Counted from the first letter of the stretch, positions 1-9,920 are shown. The stretch is DNA of 64,000 nt from Fagopyrum homotropicum (GCA_033239125.1 BSWB01000002.1:88718560-88782559); one strand, 5' to 3'. Translations and numbers: made by a program. Notes: generated from the sequence alone by a model not told the origin.

Positions 1-1
1 C

Positions 2-196
2 GGCTTCCCTACTCCTACAGTGACTAATTTTCCTTCCCGAGCGGTGACTCGGAGTTTTTGGGGCGAGATAGCCCATGTGACGGACCATAGTAACAGGTGG
101 AGGTCCGGAGATTCCCGGGAGTGTATTATCTTTCATCTTGCTTTCCGCCTTCCTCACAGGATCTTTAGTGAGACACTTTTTGATACGAAACCATGA
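2..196 (+). other. Open-ended reading frame at left edge, unassigned
   Basis: Frame 2 is open from the window edge for 64 codons and ends at a TGA at 194-196, inside the start of the foldback element. I recognise no domain in it. The last codons already belong to the foldback arm. It could be the tail of an exon or of an older transposon, or chance. No start codon or splice signal decides the matter. Confidence 0.2.
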
Positions 197-778
197 TACG
201 GAACCGAAGACGAAGAAGCTGATTGATGCTGAAGCTTGTAATCATTAGTGCCTAATTGTTTTTGTTTTAATTAGGATTAAGTTGTTTATTTGGGGCCGGT
301 TCACTTGCATTTTAAGAGCCGGTTCAATGCTTTATTTTCTTAGTTATTTTAAGTTTATTAATTGTTGGTTTAGTTTTTATTTTAGTTTTTGGCATTGCCT
401 ATTTAAGGGAGTTTCTTCCCCTTTGTAAGGACAGTTTTTGATGCAATAGATAAGCAATCCTTGATTTGATTGAACGTCTTTCCCTCTCGCCTCCAATGGA
501 GATTGGAGCTCGAGTTGTATGGTTCTTGTGAGATGGGCCTAGATTACTCGATGAGCGGGTTTATCACATCATTTGTAATTGTGTCTTGGCTCTTTAGCCA
601 TGGTGCTTTGCATTGTTTGGGATGGGTTTCTCATAATCGGTTCATCGCCTTATAGACGAGAGGGTTGTGTCGTTCTTGGATTCGGTTCTTGATCGATCTA
701 GTCTATGGGTTGTACCGTTTGTGGTATTGGTTCTTGGCTGGTTGTATCAATGGGTTGGTTCAAGGGTAGCATAGCTTG
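181..778 (+). repeat. Foldback left arm (LTR-like)
   Basis: Forward arm of the inverted pair. A nested LTR-like unit runs from TGATACGG at 194 to GTATCA at 749 (556 bp), followed by a leader-like sequence to 778. The arm carries a TATTTAAG box at 400-407. Confidence 0.8.
400..407 (+). promoter_or_regulatory. TATA-like box in foldback arm
   Basis: TATTTAAG lies 219 bp inside the arm, where a U3 promoter would be expected if the arm is an LTR. It is repeated at 1004-1011 and, inverted, in the right arm. Activity is not known. Confidence 0.5.
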
Positions 779-867
779 CTTGCCTCCTATCTTTCCCTTT
801 CGTAGTTTTAGTTTCCATTTCCACAAAAGAGTCTACAAGCTTCCGCAACTATGAGTACCATGGAGTC

Positions 868-1056
868 GTTTTAATTAGGATTAAGTTGTTTATTTGGAGC
901 CGGTTCACTTGCATTTTAAGAGCCGGTTCAATGCTTTATTTCCTTAGTTATTTTAGGTTTATTAATTGTTGGTTTAGTTTTTATTTTAGTTTTTGGCATT
1001 GCCTATTTAAGGGAGTTTCTTCCCCTTTGTAAGGACAGTTTTTGATGCAATAGATA
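868..1056 (+). repeat. Direct repeat of the arm's U3-like segment
   Basis: This 189-bp segment repeats 264-452 with a constant offset of 604 bp. It joins directly to the right arm at about 1054-1056. Its presence means the centre of the foldback contains a third partial LTR copy, in the same orientation as the left arm. Confidence 0.8.
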
Positions 1057-1651
1057 GCTATGCTACCCTTGAACCAACCCATTGATACAACCAGCCAAGA
1101 ACCAATACCACAAACGGTACAACCCATGGACTAGATCGATCAAGAATCGAATCCAAGAACGACACAACCCTCTCGTCTATAAGGCGATGGACCGATTATG
1201 AGAAACTCATCCCAAACAATGCAAAGCACCATGGCTAAAGAGCCAAGACACAATTGCAAATGATGTGATAAACCCGCTCATCGAGTAATCTAGGCCCATC
1301 TCACAAGAACCATACAACTCGAGCTCCAATCTCCATTGGAGGCGAGAGGAAAAGACGTTCAATCAAATCAAGGATTGCTTATCTATTGCATCAAAAACTG
1401 TCCTTACAAAGGGGAAGAAACTCCCTTAAATAGGCAATGCCAAAAACTAAAATAAAAACTAAACCAACAATTAATAAACCTAAAATAACTAAGGAAATAA
1501 AGCATTGAACCGGCTCTTAAAATGCAAGTGAACCGGCCCCAAATAAACAACTTAATCCTAATTAAAACAAAAATAATTAGGCACTAATGATTACAAGCTT
1601 CAGCATCAATCAACTTCTTTGTCTTCGGTTCCGTATCATGGTTCCGTATCA
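1054..1651 (-). repeat. Foldback right arm (inverted LTR-like)
   Basis: Reverse complement of 181-778 along its full length. Positions pair to a constant sum of 1832. It ends in CCGTATCA variants at 1638 and 1651, mirroring the two TGATAC starts at 194 and 181. Confidence 0.8.
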
Positions 1652-2974
1652 ATATATGTCGCCAGAACGGTTCCCTCACTCAGAATCCGGTGAATTTGAT
1701 GTTGTTCATGCGTAGCCTACGTCGTTGTTATTCCGAATCTTCTTTCAAATCGTCAATCGGGTTAGTAACGAATAAGTTATGAATTTATTCGTTTTTTGTA
1801 CTGCGATTTGGCCTAAATTGACCTTTGGCTTGTCAAAATGGATAATTAGAAATTCCATTATGGTCATTATATTATTCTGGTGTTTATGGGTTGTTTGTTT
1901 TATGAAATCTGCTTACAAATGGGTTTAGAAATTGCCTGCGGGCAAAACGTTATTCTGGTAAAATTTAATTAATTAATTAAAGTTTAGTTAATTACATTAG
2001 GATTAGAATTGAGATTGAGGAATGTTGATTAGATGCTATCTTGAGATTTGAGGAATTGTGAGTTATATTGAGGATCTTGAGGTTTAGATCCAAGGTATGG
2101 GATGGTTGTGGTTATGAGGTAGGAGACGCGTCTCCTAACCCTTTGCAGCGTTTGATATATTGTGTGCCTTGCTTATGCAAGCGTTGATCATTTCCTCAAA
2201 GGGAAACTGTGACGTGGTACATGATTACGAGTATTTCAGGTAAGTCCATTGAACTTACTTAGCATGCAGTTGTGGATTTGAGTGGTTGTGATGGTTTTGT
2301 GTGTGCTCATATGATTGATACCTAAACCGGACTAGGATGACCACTTTATTACGTTAAAAGGCCCAAGTGTATTATAACGGGTCGTGACCACTTGCTGGAA
2401 GCTCGCTGAGAGTGGAAGGAGGTGCTAGGAAGCTAGTAGCTCAGGGGGGAGGTAGATCCCCATGTAACACCCGAGTTCAAGGGGGAAGAGACGGGGTTCT
2501 TTAGGCTCCTCGTGTCACAAAGAATTTGAATTGATATTGAATCATTTAATTAAAGATAATAACGGTTGTGTGTGTGGCATTGCATGTTGTGAGGTGTTGT
2601 TGTGTATTTGTGCTATTACTTCATTCTTATTCATTTTTGTTAGCTAACGGTTTATACCGTGTTGTAGTTGATCTGCAGGATAGGAGGATTGCAGAGTGAG
2701 TCAGATGGGTGATCAGCCGAGGGCTTCAATACACTAGGTTGTTCGTGGGATATGGGATATTTTGTACTCTTTGGATCTATTGATCCTGTTTTGTACTCGA
2801 CTATGATGTTGTAAACCTTTTGATGTATATATTGTACAGTTTATGTATTTGGTTTTTATCTATCTGTGTCTTGTTGTAAGATCCAATGGACTTGTTGTCA
2901 GGCTAGGGTCAGGATCCATTTTGAGATCGTAGCCCATTGTGGCGCCCCGAGTCCCGTGGATTCAGGGTGTTACA
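1652..2974 (+). repeat. Tekay-1 LTR, 5'-truncated
   Basis: From about 1760 onward this matches the Tekay-2 LTR (24410-25722), sharing the stretch around CGAATAAGTTATGAATTTAT and the terminal GTGTTACA. The start of the LTR is absent and the foldback abuts it. The 3' end at 2974 is followed by an initiator-Met-like primer site, so this is a 5' LTR in plus orientation. It is clearly more diverged from Tekay-2 than the two Tekay-2 LTRs are from each other. Confidence 0.85.
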
Positions 2975-2978
2975 AAGT

Positions 2979-2990
2979 TGGTATTAGAGC
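2979..2990 (+). other. Tekay-1 primer binding site
   Basis: TGGTATTAGAGC lies 4 nt after the LTR end. It is one substitution away from the initiator tRNA-Met primer site TGGTATCAGAGC seen in the other chromoviruses here. Confidence 0.8.
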
Positions 2991-3168
2991 CTTAGGTTGA
3001 CAAAAATGACAATTGCAATCTGCAATAAAGGTGGAGCGGATAAATAACCAGAACCCGAAAAGGGGTTTGACGTTTGAAAAGGATTTTGGTTTTGAAAGAG
3101 TACAGTGTTTTGGGTTAGTTTGTACGGAAAGCCATCACCCTTCTTAGGATCTCGAAAATATAGAAATA

Positions 3169-3268
3169 TATATAGATATCTATTATGTGATGCTATATTG
3201 CATGTGACCATATATATATATATATATGGTCACATTCAACATAGCATCACATAATAGATATCTATATA
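3169..3268. repeat. 100-bp palindrome with TA centre
   Basis: Arms 3169-3218 and 3219-3268 are complementary with two mismatched pairs and essentially no loop; the centre is (TA)n. It sits in the Tekay-1 leader at the place where Tekay-2 has a plain TA microsatellite (25907-25952). Flanking sequence on both sides still matches Tekay-2. It looks like an inverted duplication formed at the TA tract. A small inverted-repeat transposon is less likely because no target duplication is seen. Confidence 0.85.
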
Positions 3269-3300
3269 GCCTTATAGGATTAAGTGTGCATACCATACAA

Positions 3301-3718
3301 ATGGCTTAGACTAGAGCAACATCTGCAGTATGATGAGGTAGGGGTATACCCCCTCTTCCTCCAATACTGTTAGGTCAGGGACCAGTTTCCGTTTTTGATC
3401 CGCCTGTAGCAGAGGACAGACTTGAGGAGTGTGATTACGTCTTGATGAGTGGACCCGAGTTTCGAGAATATATATACGTCAAGTACAAGAGGCTGCAAGA
3501 GAGGGTAGACCTACACCGGGTTTACCAACATCTGTGGGACCAACTGAAGCTTCCGGATCAAAGAAGAAACAACGGACCAAACTAATGAGTTATGAAGCAG
3601 ACCCTTCAAGTGTTAGACAGAGTCCGACACATGGACGTTCGAGTGATCCCTTGTCCACACGGACTATTGATGGGATGAGATCATGTTTCAACTATGGAGA
3701 GTTTGGACACCTCCTACT
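3301..3718 (+). pseudogene. Tekay-1 gag remnant (interrupted by CRM-A)
   Basis: This matches the Tekay-2 gag start (26047 onward): the glycine-proline N-terminus with GRGIPPLPP, then a serine-rich linker with EASGSKKKQR. It reaches the first zinc knuckle as CFNYGEFGHL, where the second cysteine is replaced by tyrosine. Stops and frameshifts are present, including TAG and TGA codons within the first ten residues. Like Tekay-2 it passes from N-terminal linker to zinc knuckle with no recognisable capsid domain between. Coding similarity stops at about 3712, where CRM-A begins. The stretch 2975-3300 before it is the untranslated leader with the primer site and the palindrome. Confidence 0.7.
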
Positions 3719-4057
3719 TGATGCGGGAGCATCCAAGCCAAGTAATGGAGGAAACATCCCAAACCTATCATGATGAAGGATCATTTGAGCTAACTCCGTC
3801 TTCAATACCTAAGGGGGCTCTAAAAAGAGCTCAAGCTAAATGCCAAGCTCAGAAGGATGCTCTTTTCCTAACCATGGTCCATGAAGCTCAAACAAGTCCA
3901 TCTTCAACAAGTCTAAGGACCATCTTGTGGATCAGCCGCGAATACATACCAACCAAGATGATTAATGGAGCTTAAATTGTATTTCTAGTTGTTGGGTAGG
4001 CCTTGGAAAGCATTTCAAAGGACAGACAAAGGCCTTGAAATCAGATACAAGGGGCTT

Positions 4058-4063
4058 CACGTG
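4058..4063. promoter_or_regulatory. G-box in CRM-A U3
   Basis: CACGTG about 180 bp upstream of the TATA box, in the context GCTTCACGTGTG. The same core and context occur in the CRM-A 3' LTR (44573) and in both CRM-B LTRs (8075, 22967). In plants this core is bound by bHLH and bZIP factors. Confidence 0.5.
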
Positions 4064-4238
4064 TGTGCATGTGCATGGCTGAAAAATTCATTTAAGTATG
4101 TGGACGTGAGAGGCTGATTAGGAGAGTTTAATTAGGCCCATTTTTGTTCTATTTTGCTAGGCTTTTATTTAAATCTCTCTAAATGTAATTATTGTAACTA
4201 TTTCTATTTTATGTTTTAGGAAGAAAAGGCATAGGATG

Positions 4239-4246
4239 TATAAAAG
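4239..4246 (+). promoter_or_regulatory. TATA box of CRM-A 5' LTR
   Basis: TATAAAAG in a GC-poor U3, 520 bp from the LTR start. It is conserved at 44752-44759 in the 3' LTR. Confidence 0.6.
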
Positions 4247-4670
4247 CCTTTTATCTCTTCATTTTGTAGTTAGACAAGTTTTATACAAGTTTTTCTTAGA
4301 GCATTTCAGAATTGAATCCAAGAGAATTCAATCATTCTTGTCTCGTGAGTTTGTGTGTGATCTGACTTTCTCGTTCTTGTGTATGTCAATCTCCTTCGGG
4401 ATTGGTGTTGCAAGTCGAACAAGGCATCCTCTTCGTGCTCTCGATTCTCAGATCGATTGTGTGGAGTTGTAAGAAGCGGGGTCGAATCGTTACTGGTTTG
4501 GTTCTTTGATCTCGAATCCAAGGGTTCTATCATTCTTCCTTTCGGTTCTTCTTGTCCCTTTCTGTTTTCTCATTTTCGATGTTGTCCATGTTTGTTAATT
4601 TTGTGTTCTTCATGCTTCAGAACATGTTGTTCATCTAGATCCGTTCTTCATGGCTAATCCCCGTATCAAT

Positions 4671-4682
4671 TGGTATCAGAGC
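4671..4682 (+). other. CRM-A primer binding site (tRNA-Met)
   Basis: TGGTATCAGAGC begins 2 nt after the LTR end and matches the complement of the initiator tRNA-Met 3' end. Confidence 0.9.
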
Positions 4683-5976
4683 ACAGTTGACGTCCAACCA
4701 CCAAAAAGAGTCGGTAAATTAATCATAAAATCACAAAAAGAGTCTTTTTTGATCATTGCAATTGATCATTGTCTTTTGTTTGAGTCTATTTCCGTTTCTC
4801 TCTTCTACTCTAAGCTTTGTTTGAGTCTAACGAGTTTGTTCCTTGTTTGTGAGTTAAGGACACCAAAAACCACCATAGCACCAACACCAACCACCATCAC
4901 ACCACAATCAGCCACCATTTTTCCCTCAGCCATATTAGCCACACTTGAACCAGTTGAACAAAAACTAAATGTGGCTGCTTCTCTCCTACATCCAGTACAC
5001 GCAGAATTGAAGTTGAAGTAGAAGTAGATTGTTTCCCTACATCCAATATACGCCAAAATTGGAGTTGATTTAGCGTGTTTCCTACAAATCCGGTGCAAAG
5101 CTTGAAGCAGTTGTTTTCCTCCTACAAAACTGGCACTTAATCATTTGCAGTACGCGCAAAGTTTGTTGCTTCCCTGATTTGGTCTTATCCTGAAGATTTG
5201 CAACAACTTGGCCCACGTTTATTTGCAAACAATTTGTTTTATATCTTTCAATTTTGTTTCTTCTTATTTTCTGATTTCTTGAGTTATAAATTCAAAAAAG
5301 AAAAAAGAAAAAAAAGAAGCAGAAAGAAATTCGAAATCAAAAAAGAAAAAGAAAAAGGAATCAGATCTATTCATTTTATTTATTTTTTAGTCATAGTTTG
5401 TAATTAGCCTAGTGTTATTACAATTGTTTTAGTGTTACTCAGCAATAAAGAGGACTTCAAGAAAGGACTTAATTCAAGTATCTCGTCTCATTGGAGGAAG
5501 AACCAAGCAATCTCGTTGAACCTATCTAGCCACACCTAGCTACTGTCCATTTTCGGCCATCAAACACCATACCTCAGCCTTCCTTAACCTCATCCTACGG
5601 TGTCTAGGGTTCACTTCTTGGGTCTTACAAGTAAGATCTCTCAAAGCTTATCTTGAGTTCTAAATTTTGAGTCATTTAGTTGCATATAATATTCGTGCAA
5701 CTGTCCTTTCCGTTTGAGTCTTTTCTTCTATTTTTGTTGAGTTAAACACGTTTTTGAAGTGACTGAAATCGAATCTTGTTTCTATCTAAAAGCTTTAGTT
5801 TGATTAGGCATCGAACTCACGTGAGGTTTTTGATTAACACAAGACGAGCCATCAACAAGCTTGTATCACACCACTAGAGAGTGAGGGAAGCTTGTTTTCT
5901 GAGTGATACACTTGCGAGGTGATTTTTGTTTTATATAACCTAACGCGTTTGCTTATTGTGTTGAGTGTTTGGAATT
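4683..5976 (+). other. CRM-A untranslated leader
   Basis: There is no credible gene in this 1.3 kb. It holds an A-rich purine tract at about 5294-5361, a proline/threonine-type CACCA-rich stretch at 4863-4920, and a perfect 10-bp palindrome CTCACGTGAG at 5816-5825. The block 5810-5890 before gag is strongly conserved with the CRM-B leader (9762-9840) although the rest has diverged, so it is a candidate packaging or translation element. Confidence 0.7.
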
Positions 5977-6927
5977 ATGTCTAGGTCACCAAGTCCAGCA
6001 GGTGCAAAGAGCTCAGAACCGATTCACACCGAATTGCTCAACCTTTTCAGGGGCTTGCAAGATAGCATTGATGGTCTCAGTACAAAGTTGGCCACACTTG
6101 AGGCTGGAAGAAGTTCCAATGCTATGCAGCCTTCAAGGCCTAATCCACAAGGCCAGAGAAACCATGCTTTCCAAGAGCGTAATTATGTCCCTTCTACTCC
6201 TAATATGCATTATTATCCTAATCAATATCAGAATTATGTGTATGAGCCATGGGATTATTCGGAGGATGAAGGATGGAGACATGAGCCACTTCGAGAACTA
6301 GTACAAGACGGCATTGGCAAGATGAAAATGCCCAACTTCGAGGGTCAATGTGATCCTGATGTGAACACGGCATGGGAGGCGAGGATGGAGCAAATCTGGT
6401 CATGCCACGACCTTCCCAAGCACGATGATTCACACAACTCGCTATCAGCCATTAGCACACCTTCATCACCAATTGGGGTTACCACAACTCCAAACGAAAG
6501 TGATTCAAAACCTTGTACTTTAATGTTTAATCACTTAGATTTGTTAAAATCAGAATATGAGATTGTGTTGCATGCTATCATTAGTGATGAAACAGTTGAG
6601 CATGAATCTGAATTATTGGGTGATATTGAAAGTGATAAGCATGAAATTGATGACTATGATTTGTTTGCACATAAATCTATTGTGGAAAATGATATTATTT
6701 TACATGTGCATGAGCCTGAGCATAAGAAATGCCCCAATTGTGTTACCAAGCCTGTTTTGAGTGTTATTGAGTGTAATGACCTTATTTGCAATGAATTGGC
6801 TTGTGTTAGTAATGAATCTGAGCATAGTGAGACTTTGATAGCTAAAGAGGTTTTAGATGCACCACATGACCCTTGTGAGGATCTACAAGGGAGCCTTTCA
6901 TACCATCTTGCACTTCATTGCCCATAG
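5977..6927 (+). pseudogene. CRM-A Gag, truncated, with an expanded acidic tail
   Basis: The ATG at 5977 opens 316 codons. Residues about 1-45 (EPIHTELLNLFRGLQDSIDG) and the stretch GKMKMPNFEGQCDPDVNTAW followed by MEQIWSCHDLP match the N-terminus and start of the capsid domain in CRM-B and CRM-C Gag. At about residue 153 the match stops, and the capsid body and zinc knuckle are missing. What follows is an acidic, histidine-containing tail (HESELLGDIESDKHEIDDYD). Near its end, ETLIAKEVLD and PCEDLQ resemble the SLIARRTL and APCEDNQ linker that precedes protease in CRM-B and CRM-C. So an internal deletion seems to have joined early capsid to the pre-protease linker. The reading frame is intact, but a working capsid is unlikely. 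Confidence 0.75.
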
Positions 6928-7778
6928 GTTGTTCACTTGCTGATTTGTGTGAAAACTCTAGTTTTTGACCTGGTAAAGACATAAATGGACATGAATCTGA
7001 TTTAAGTCTAGACATTGAGCTTCTTGAGGATGAAATAGATGGGTTTGAGTTATATGCGAAAGACTTTGATTGGGATATGGAATTGGACATTGAACAGGAA
7101 GACACTACTTGGAGAAATGCATCAGACTGTGATTTTAATGAGTTAAGTTTGAAATCTGATGTAGCCATGTCCTTAAGGAGTCATTTAGGTTATCATGTTG
7201 CTTGGAAGTCTTTTGTGTATTTGGAGGATGGAAAACATGTTAATAATTTAGAGTTGATTGAACACTATAGGTTAGTTCTTTGGTGGACCATAGAGGAAAA
7301 ACTCCCTATTGTGATGCTAATTGATGGCCTTAGGGTAAATTCAGCCTTTGTGAGGAACATAGGGAGTTTCGATCCTTATATGAAGTCATAGATGTTTCTT
7401 AAGGTTCCTAAATTAGTTTATCAGGAATTGAGGATGAGGACTAAGAAAACAACCCTTGTACTACCTAATTCATTCATTCTTTTGAGGTATTATGTGTGTA
7501 ATTCTTATATTGATATATGTGTTGTTGTTTACATTGATGATGTATTTATACACAACACTTCTTTAAGAGCGCATAAGGAGCACTTAATGTTCTCTACCCC
7601 TCGGTTAGAGTACTTGGACCATATTTTTGACCCTTGTGCGCCATGCCCTTATTGTGTTCTTTGTCATTTATTTGTAGTGACCTCAAAGGGTGTCCGGGGA
7701 GTGGATGAAATTTCAGCTCGGGAGAAGACACTTCACGTGATCCAACAACCAACGTCATTGCAACGAAAGATCATTTGA
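6928..7778 (+). pseudogene. CRM-A Pol remnant with vestigial reverse transcriptase motif
   Basis: Two reading frames follow Gag (about 6980-7391 and 7392-7778). The first continues the acidic theme (LSLDIELLEDEIDGFELYA, then WDMELDIEQED), partly repeating the Gag tail. The second contains CVVVYIDDVFIHNTSLRAHK, aligning with FVVVYFDDILIYSKTLKEHE of the intact reverse transcriptase. The catalytic YxDD is still visible. No protease triad, RNase H or integrase could be recognised. The element must have depended on a related autonomous copy for all enzymes. The joint between acidic region and RT vestige is not exact enough to place. Confidence 0.65.
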
Positions 7779-7794
7779 GCTGACGAATCATTTT

Positions 7795-7808
7795 CAAGAA
7801 AGGGAGAA
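7795..7808 (+). other. CRM-A polypurine tract
   Basis: AAGAAAGGGAGAA lies immediately before the TGATG start of the 3' LTR, the normal place for the plus-strand primer. CRM-B has the related tract AAAGAAGGGTAGAA at 22740-22753. Confidence 0.8.
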
Positions 7809-7861
7809 TGATGCGGGAGCATCCAAGCCAACTAATGGAGGCAACATCCCAAACCCATCAT
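7809..7861 (+). repeat. CRM-A 3' LTR, first part
   Basis: Matches the first 53 bp of the 5' LTR (3719-3771). It ends in ATCAT, the target duplicated by CRM-B, and continues at 44287. Confidence 0.9.
7857..7861. other. CRM-B target site duplication, left (ATCAT)
   Basis: ATCAT precedes the CRM-B 5' LTR and recurs directly after its 3' LTR at 44282-44286. Confidence 0.9.
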
Positions 7862-8666
7862 TGATGAAGGGTCATCCGAGCTAGCTCCATCTTCAACACC
7901 ACAAGGAGCCCTAACACGAGCTCAAGCCAAATGCCAAGCGGAGAGGGATGTTATCTTCCTAACCATGGTTCAAGAAGCTCACCCAAGCTCACCTCCAATG
8001 AGTCCAAGGCCCGTCATGATGCTTAGCCACATTGGACCAGCCAAGAAGAAGTTGAATGGAGCATAGGAGAGCTTCACGTGTGCATGTGCATGACTGGCGT
8101 GAGAAGCTAGTTAGAGAGTGTTAAATAAAGCCTAGAATTAGTCTATTTTATGGATTTATTTAAAACACTCTAATTTGTAATTATTGTTTTTATTTCTTTT
8201 CTATTTTTAGGAGAGAAGGTCTAGGTTGTATATAAACATTTCTCTCTTCCTTTTTGTGCAGATTACGTTAAACACATTGCCTAAGTGCTAAATCGAACCT
8301 TTTGAGTTCAGCCTATTGTCTCGTGAGAATTGTGGTGTTTGCATAGCTTTCTCGTTCTTGTGTGTGTCAATCTCCTTCGGATTGGTGCTACAAGTCGAAT
8401 CGAAGCAACCTCTTCGTGCCTTCGATAATTCTAGATCGATTGTGTGAAGTTGTAAGAAGCGGGGTCGAATCGTCATCAATTTGGGTTCTTGGATCATCGA
8501 ATCCAAGGGTTCTATCGTTTGTTCCTTTCGGTTCCTCTTTTCCATCTCGTTTCCCTTATTGCTTTGCACGTTTTCCTTTCATAATTGTTGCTGAATTTCG
8601 TTTGCTTTTATTCCCAAAAACAGGTTGCTCGTCTAGATCCGTTCTTCGCGGCTAATCCCCGTATCA
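7862..8666 (+). repeat. CRM-B 5' LTR
   Basis: Starts TGATGAAGGGTC and ends CCCCGTATCA. A G-box core (CACGTG) lies at 8075-8080 and TATATAAAC at 8229-8237. It is related to the CRM-A LTR in its downstream half, but the U3 is clearly different. Confidence 0.9.
8229..8237 (+). promoter_or_regulatory. TATA box of CRM-B 5' LTR
   Basis: TATATAAAC, conserved at 23121-23129 in the 3' LTR. Confidence 0.6.
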
Positions 8667-8668
8667 AT

Positions 8669-8680
8669 TGGTATTAGAGT
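8669..8680 (+). other. CRM-B primer binding site
   Basis: TGGTATTAGAGT lies 2 nt after the LTR end, a two-mismatch version of the tRNA-Met site. Confidence 0.75.
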
Positions 8681-9920
8681 TGCTAGTTGACGTTCAACCT
8701 ACAAAAAGAGTCGGTAAATCATTCAAAAACCAAAAGTGTCTCGTTTTCTTGTTTGAGTCTTGCTTTGTTTTGAGTCTATTGCCATTGCCATTTCTATTCC
8801 AAGTTTTTGATTGAACTAACAAGTTTGTTGCTTTTGTTTGTGAATTTTGGACGCCGGCACCAATCCTACACCACGCCTGCCACCAGCCCTTGTGCCTACC
8901 ACCACGCCTGCCACCAGTCTTGCCCCACGTCCAAACACAAACACCAAACTAGCCCTAAACGTTCAAAAAGAGAGGCTGAATCTCCAGCCTATTTTCAAGC
9001 TACCCACCACCTCTTTCCTCCACAATTTCAGCTTATTTTTTTAAAATTTTCACCCTTGGTTAGCTATTTACTTGGTCAACTCTATCCACTTGTAACTAAT
9101 TAGATTTTCTTAGCATTTTTGTTTCATTTTTTTTTCTTTAATTCCAGCAGTAAGTTAACAAAAAAAAAAGAAAAGAAAGGAAAATCCGAATTCGAAAAAA
9201 AAGGAAAGAAAGAAAAGAAAAAGAAAAGAAAAGAAAAGAAAGAGAAAAGAAATCAGCATTATATTCATTTCATTCTTGCTAGCTTATTCTTGTTTTATTT
9301 CATAGTTTGTAATAGTTGAAGTTGTGCTTGCTAAGTGCTATTGTTCAGCAATCAAAGAGGACTACAAAGGAGCTCATCTCACTCAAAAGTTGTGCTTGCT
9401 AAGTGTTATTGTTCATCAACCAAAAAGGACTACAAAGGAGCTCATCTCACTCAAAGGGACCAAGCCATTCACGCCTAGTTCACTTCACTCGAGCCACGCC
9501 CTAGCCTTGACCAGCCCTTCTACACACGCCTTCGGTGTCCAAGGTTTGCTTGCTTAGGCTTAGCGAGTAAGTTCTTTCAAGGCTTATCTTGAGTTCAAAC
9601 TTTGAGTCCATACTTTGAGTCCATACTTAGTTACATATAACATTCGTGCAACTTGTCCTTTCCGTTTTGAGTCTTTTCTTCTCTTTCATTGAGTCAAACA
9701 TGTTTTTAAGGTGATTGAAATTGAATTTCGCTTCTACTTTAAAGCTTTTGTTTGGCTAAGTATTGAACTCACGTGAGGTTTTTGACTAATACAAGACGAG
9801 CCATCAACAAGCTTGTTAAGCACCACTAGAGAGTGAGAGTTTGCTTTCGAGTGATACACTTGTGAGGCGTTTTTGTTTTAGCTAACCTAACGTGTTTGAG
9901 TGTTTTAGTGTCTTTGAACA
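8681..9920 (+). other. CRM-B untranslated leader
   Basis: No gene is seen. The stretch holds a long purine tract (about 9158-9250), a 68-bp tandem duplication (9321-9456), the palindrome CTCACGTGAG at 9768-9777, and the conserved pre-gag block shared with CRM-A. Confidence 0.7.
9321..9456 (+). repeat. 68-bp tandem duplication in CRM-B leader
   Basis: Copies at 9321-9388 and 9389-9456 are colinear with a handful of substitutions. The CRM-A leader has one related copy (about 5410-5480). Both copies begin GTTGTGCTTGCTAAGTG. Confidence 0.85.

Larger units (their letters stand above)
181..1651. mobile_element. Foldback element made of two inverted LTR-like arms
   Basis: Bases 181-778 and 1054-1651 are inverted copies of each other, 598 bp each, colinear without indels and with only scattered mismatches. 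Both outer ends read TGATAC/GTATCA, like LTR ends, and the arm contains a TATTTAAG box. The 275-bp centre (779-1053) holds a leader-like stretch ending in a possible gag start (ATG at 851) and a direct copy of part of the arm (868-1056 repeats 264-452). No open coding region and no clear 5-bp target duplication are visible (CTTTT on the left, ATATA on the right). It could be a self-priming or autointegration product of an LTR retrotransposon, or two opposed LTRs brought together by rearrangement. The parent family is not identified. Confidence 0.75.
3719..4668 (+). repeat. CRM-A 5' LTR
   Basis: Starts TGATGCGGGAGC and ends CCCCGTATCA, followed by AT and a tRNA-Met primer site. It contains a CACGTG G-box at 4058-4063 in U3 and TATAAAAG at 4239-4246. 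Short reading frames inside the LTR look accidental. Confidence 0.9.

Noticed and set aside
470..655. Short reading frame in the foldback arm
   Set aside because: 61 codons with no domain; its position in a noncoding LTR-like arm and lack of preservation in the right arm argue against a gene.
2979..2990. Possible tRNA genes at TGGTATCAGAGC sites
   Set aside because: Only the 3' complement of tRNA-Met is present directly after LTR ends; there is no cloverleaf around it.
3694..3975. 93-codon frame across the start of the CRM-A LTR
   Set aside because: It begins in Tekay-1 gag and crosses the insertion boundary, so it cannot be an ancestral gene.
5198..5407. Lysine-rich 69-codon frame in the CRM-A leader
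   Set aside because: It is the translation of a low-complexity purine tract; the CRM-B equivalent does not preserve the protein.
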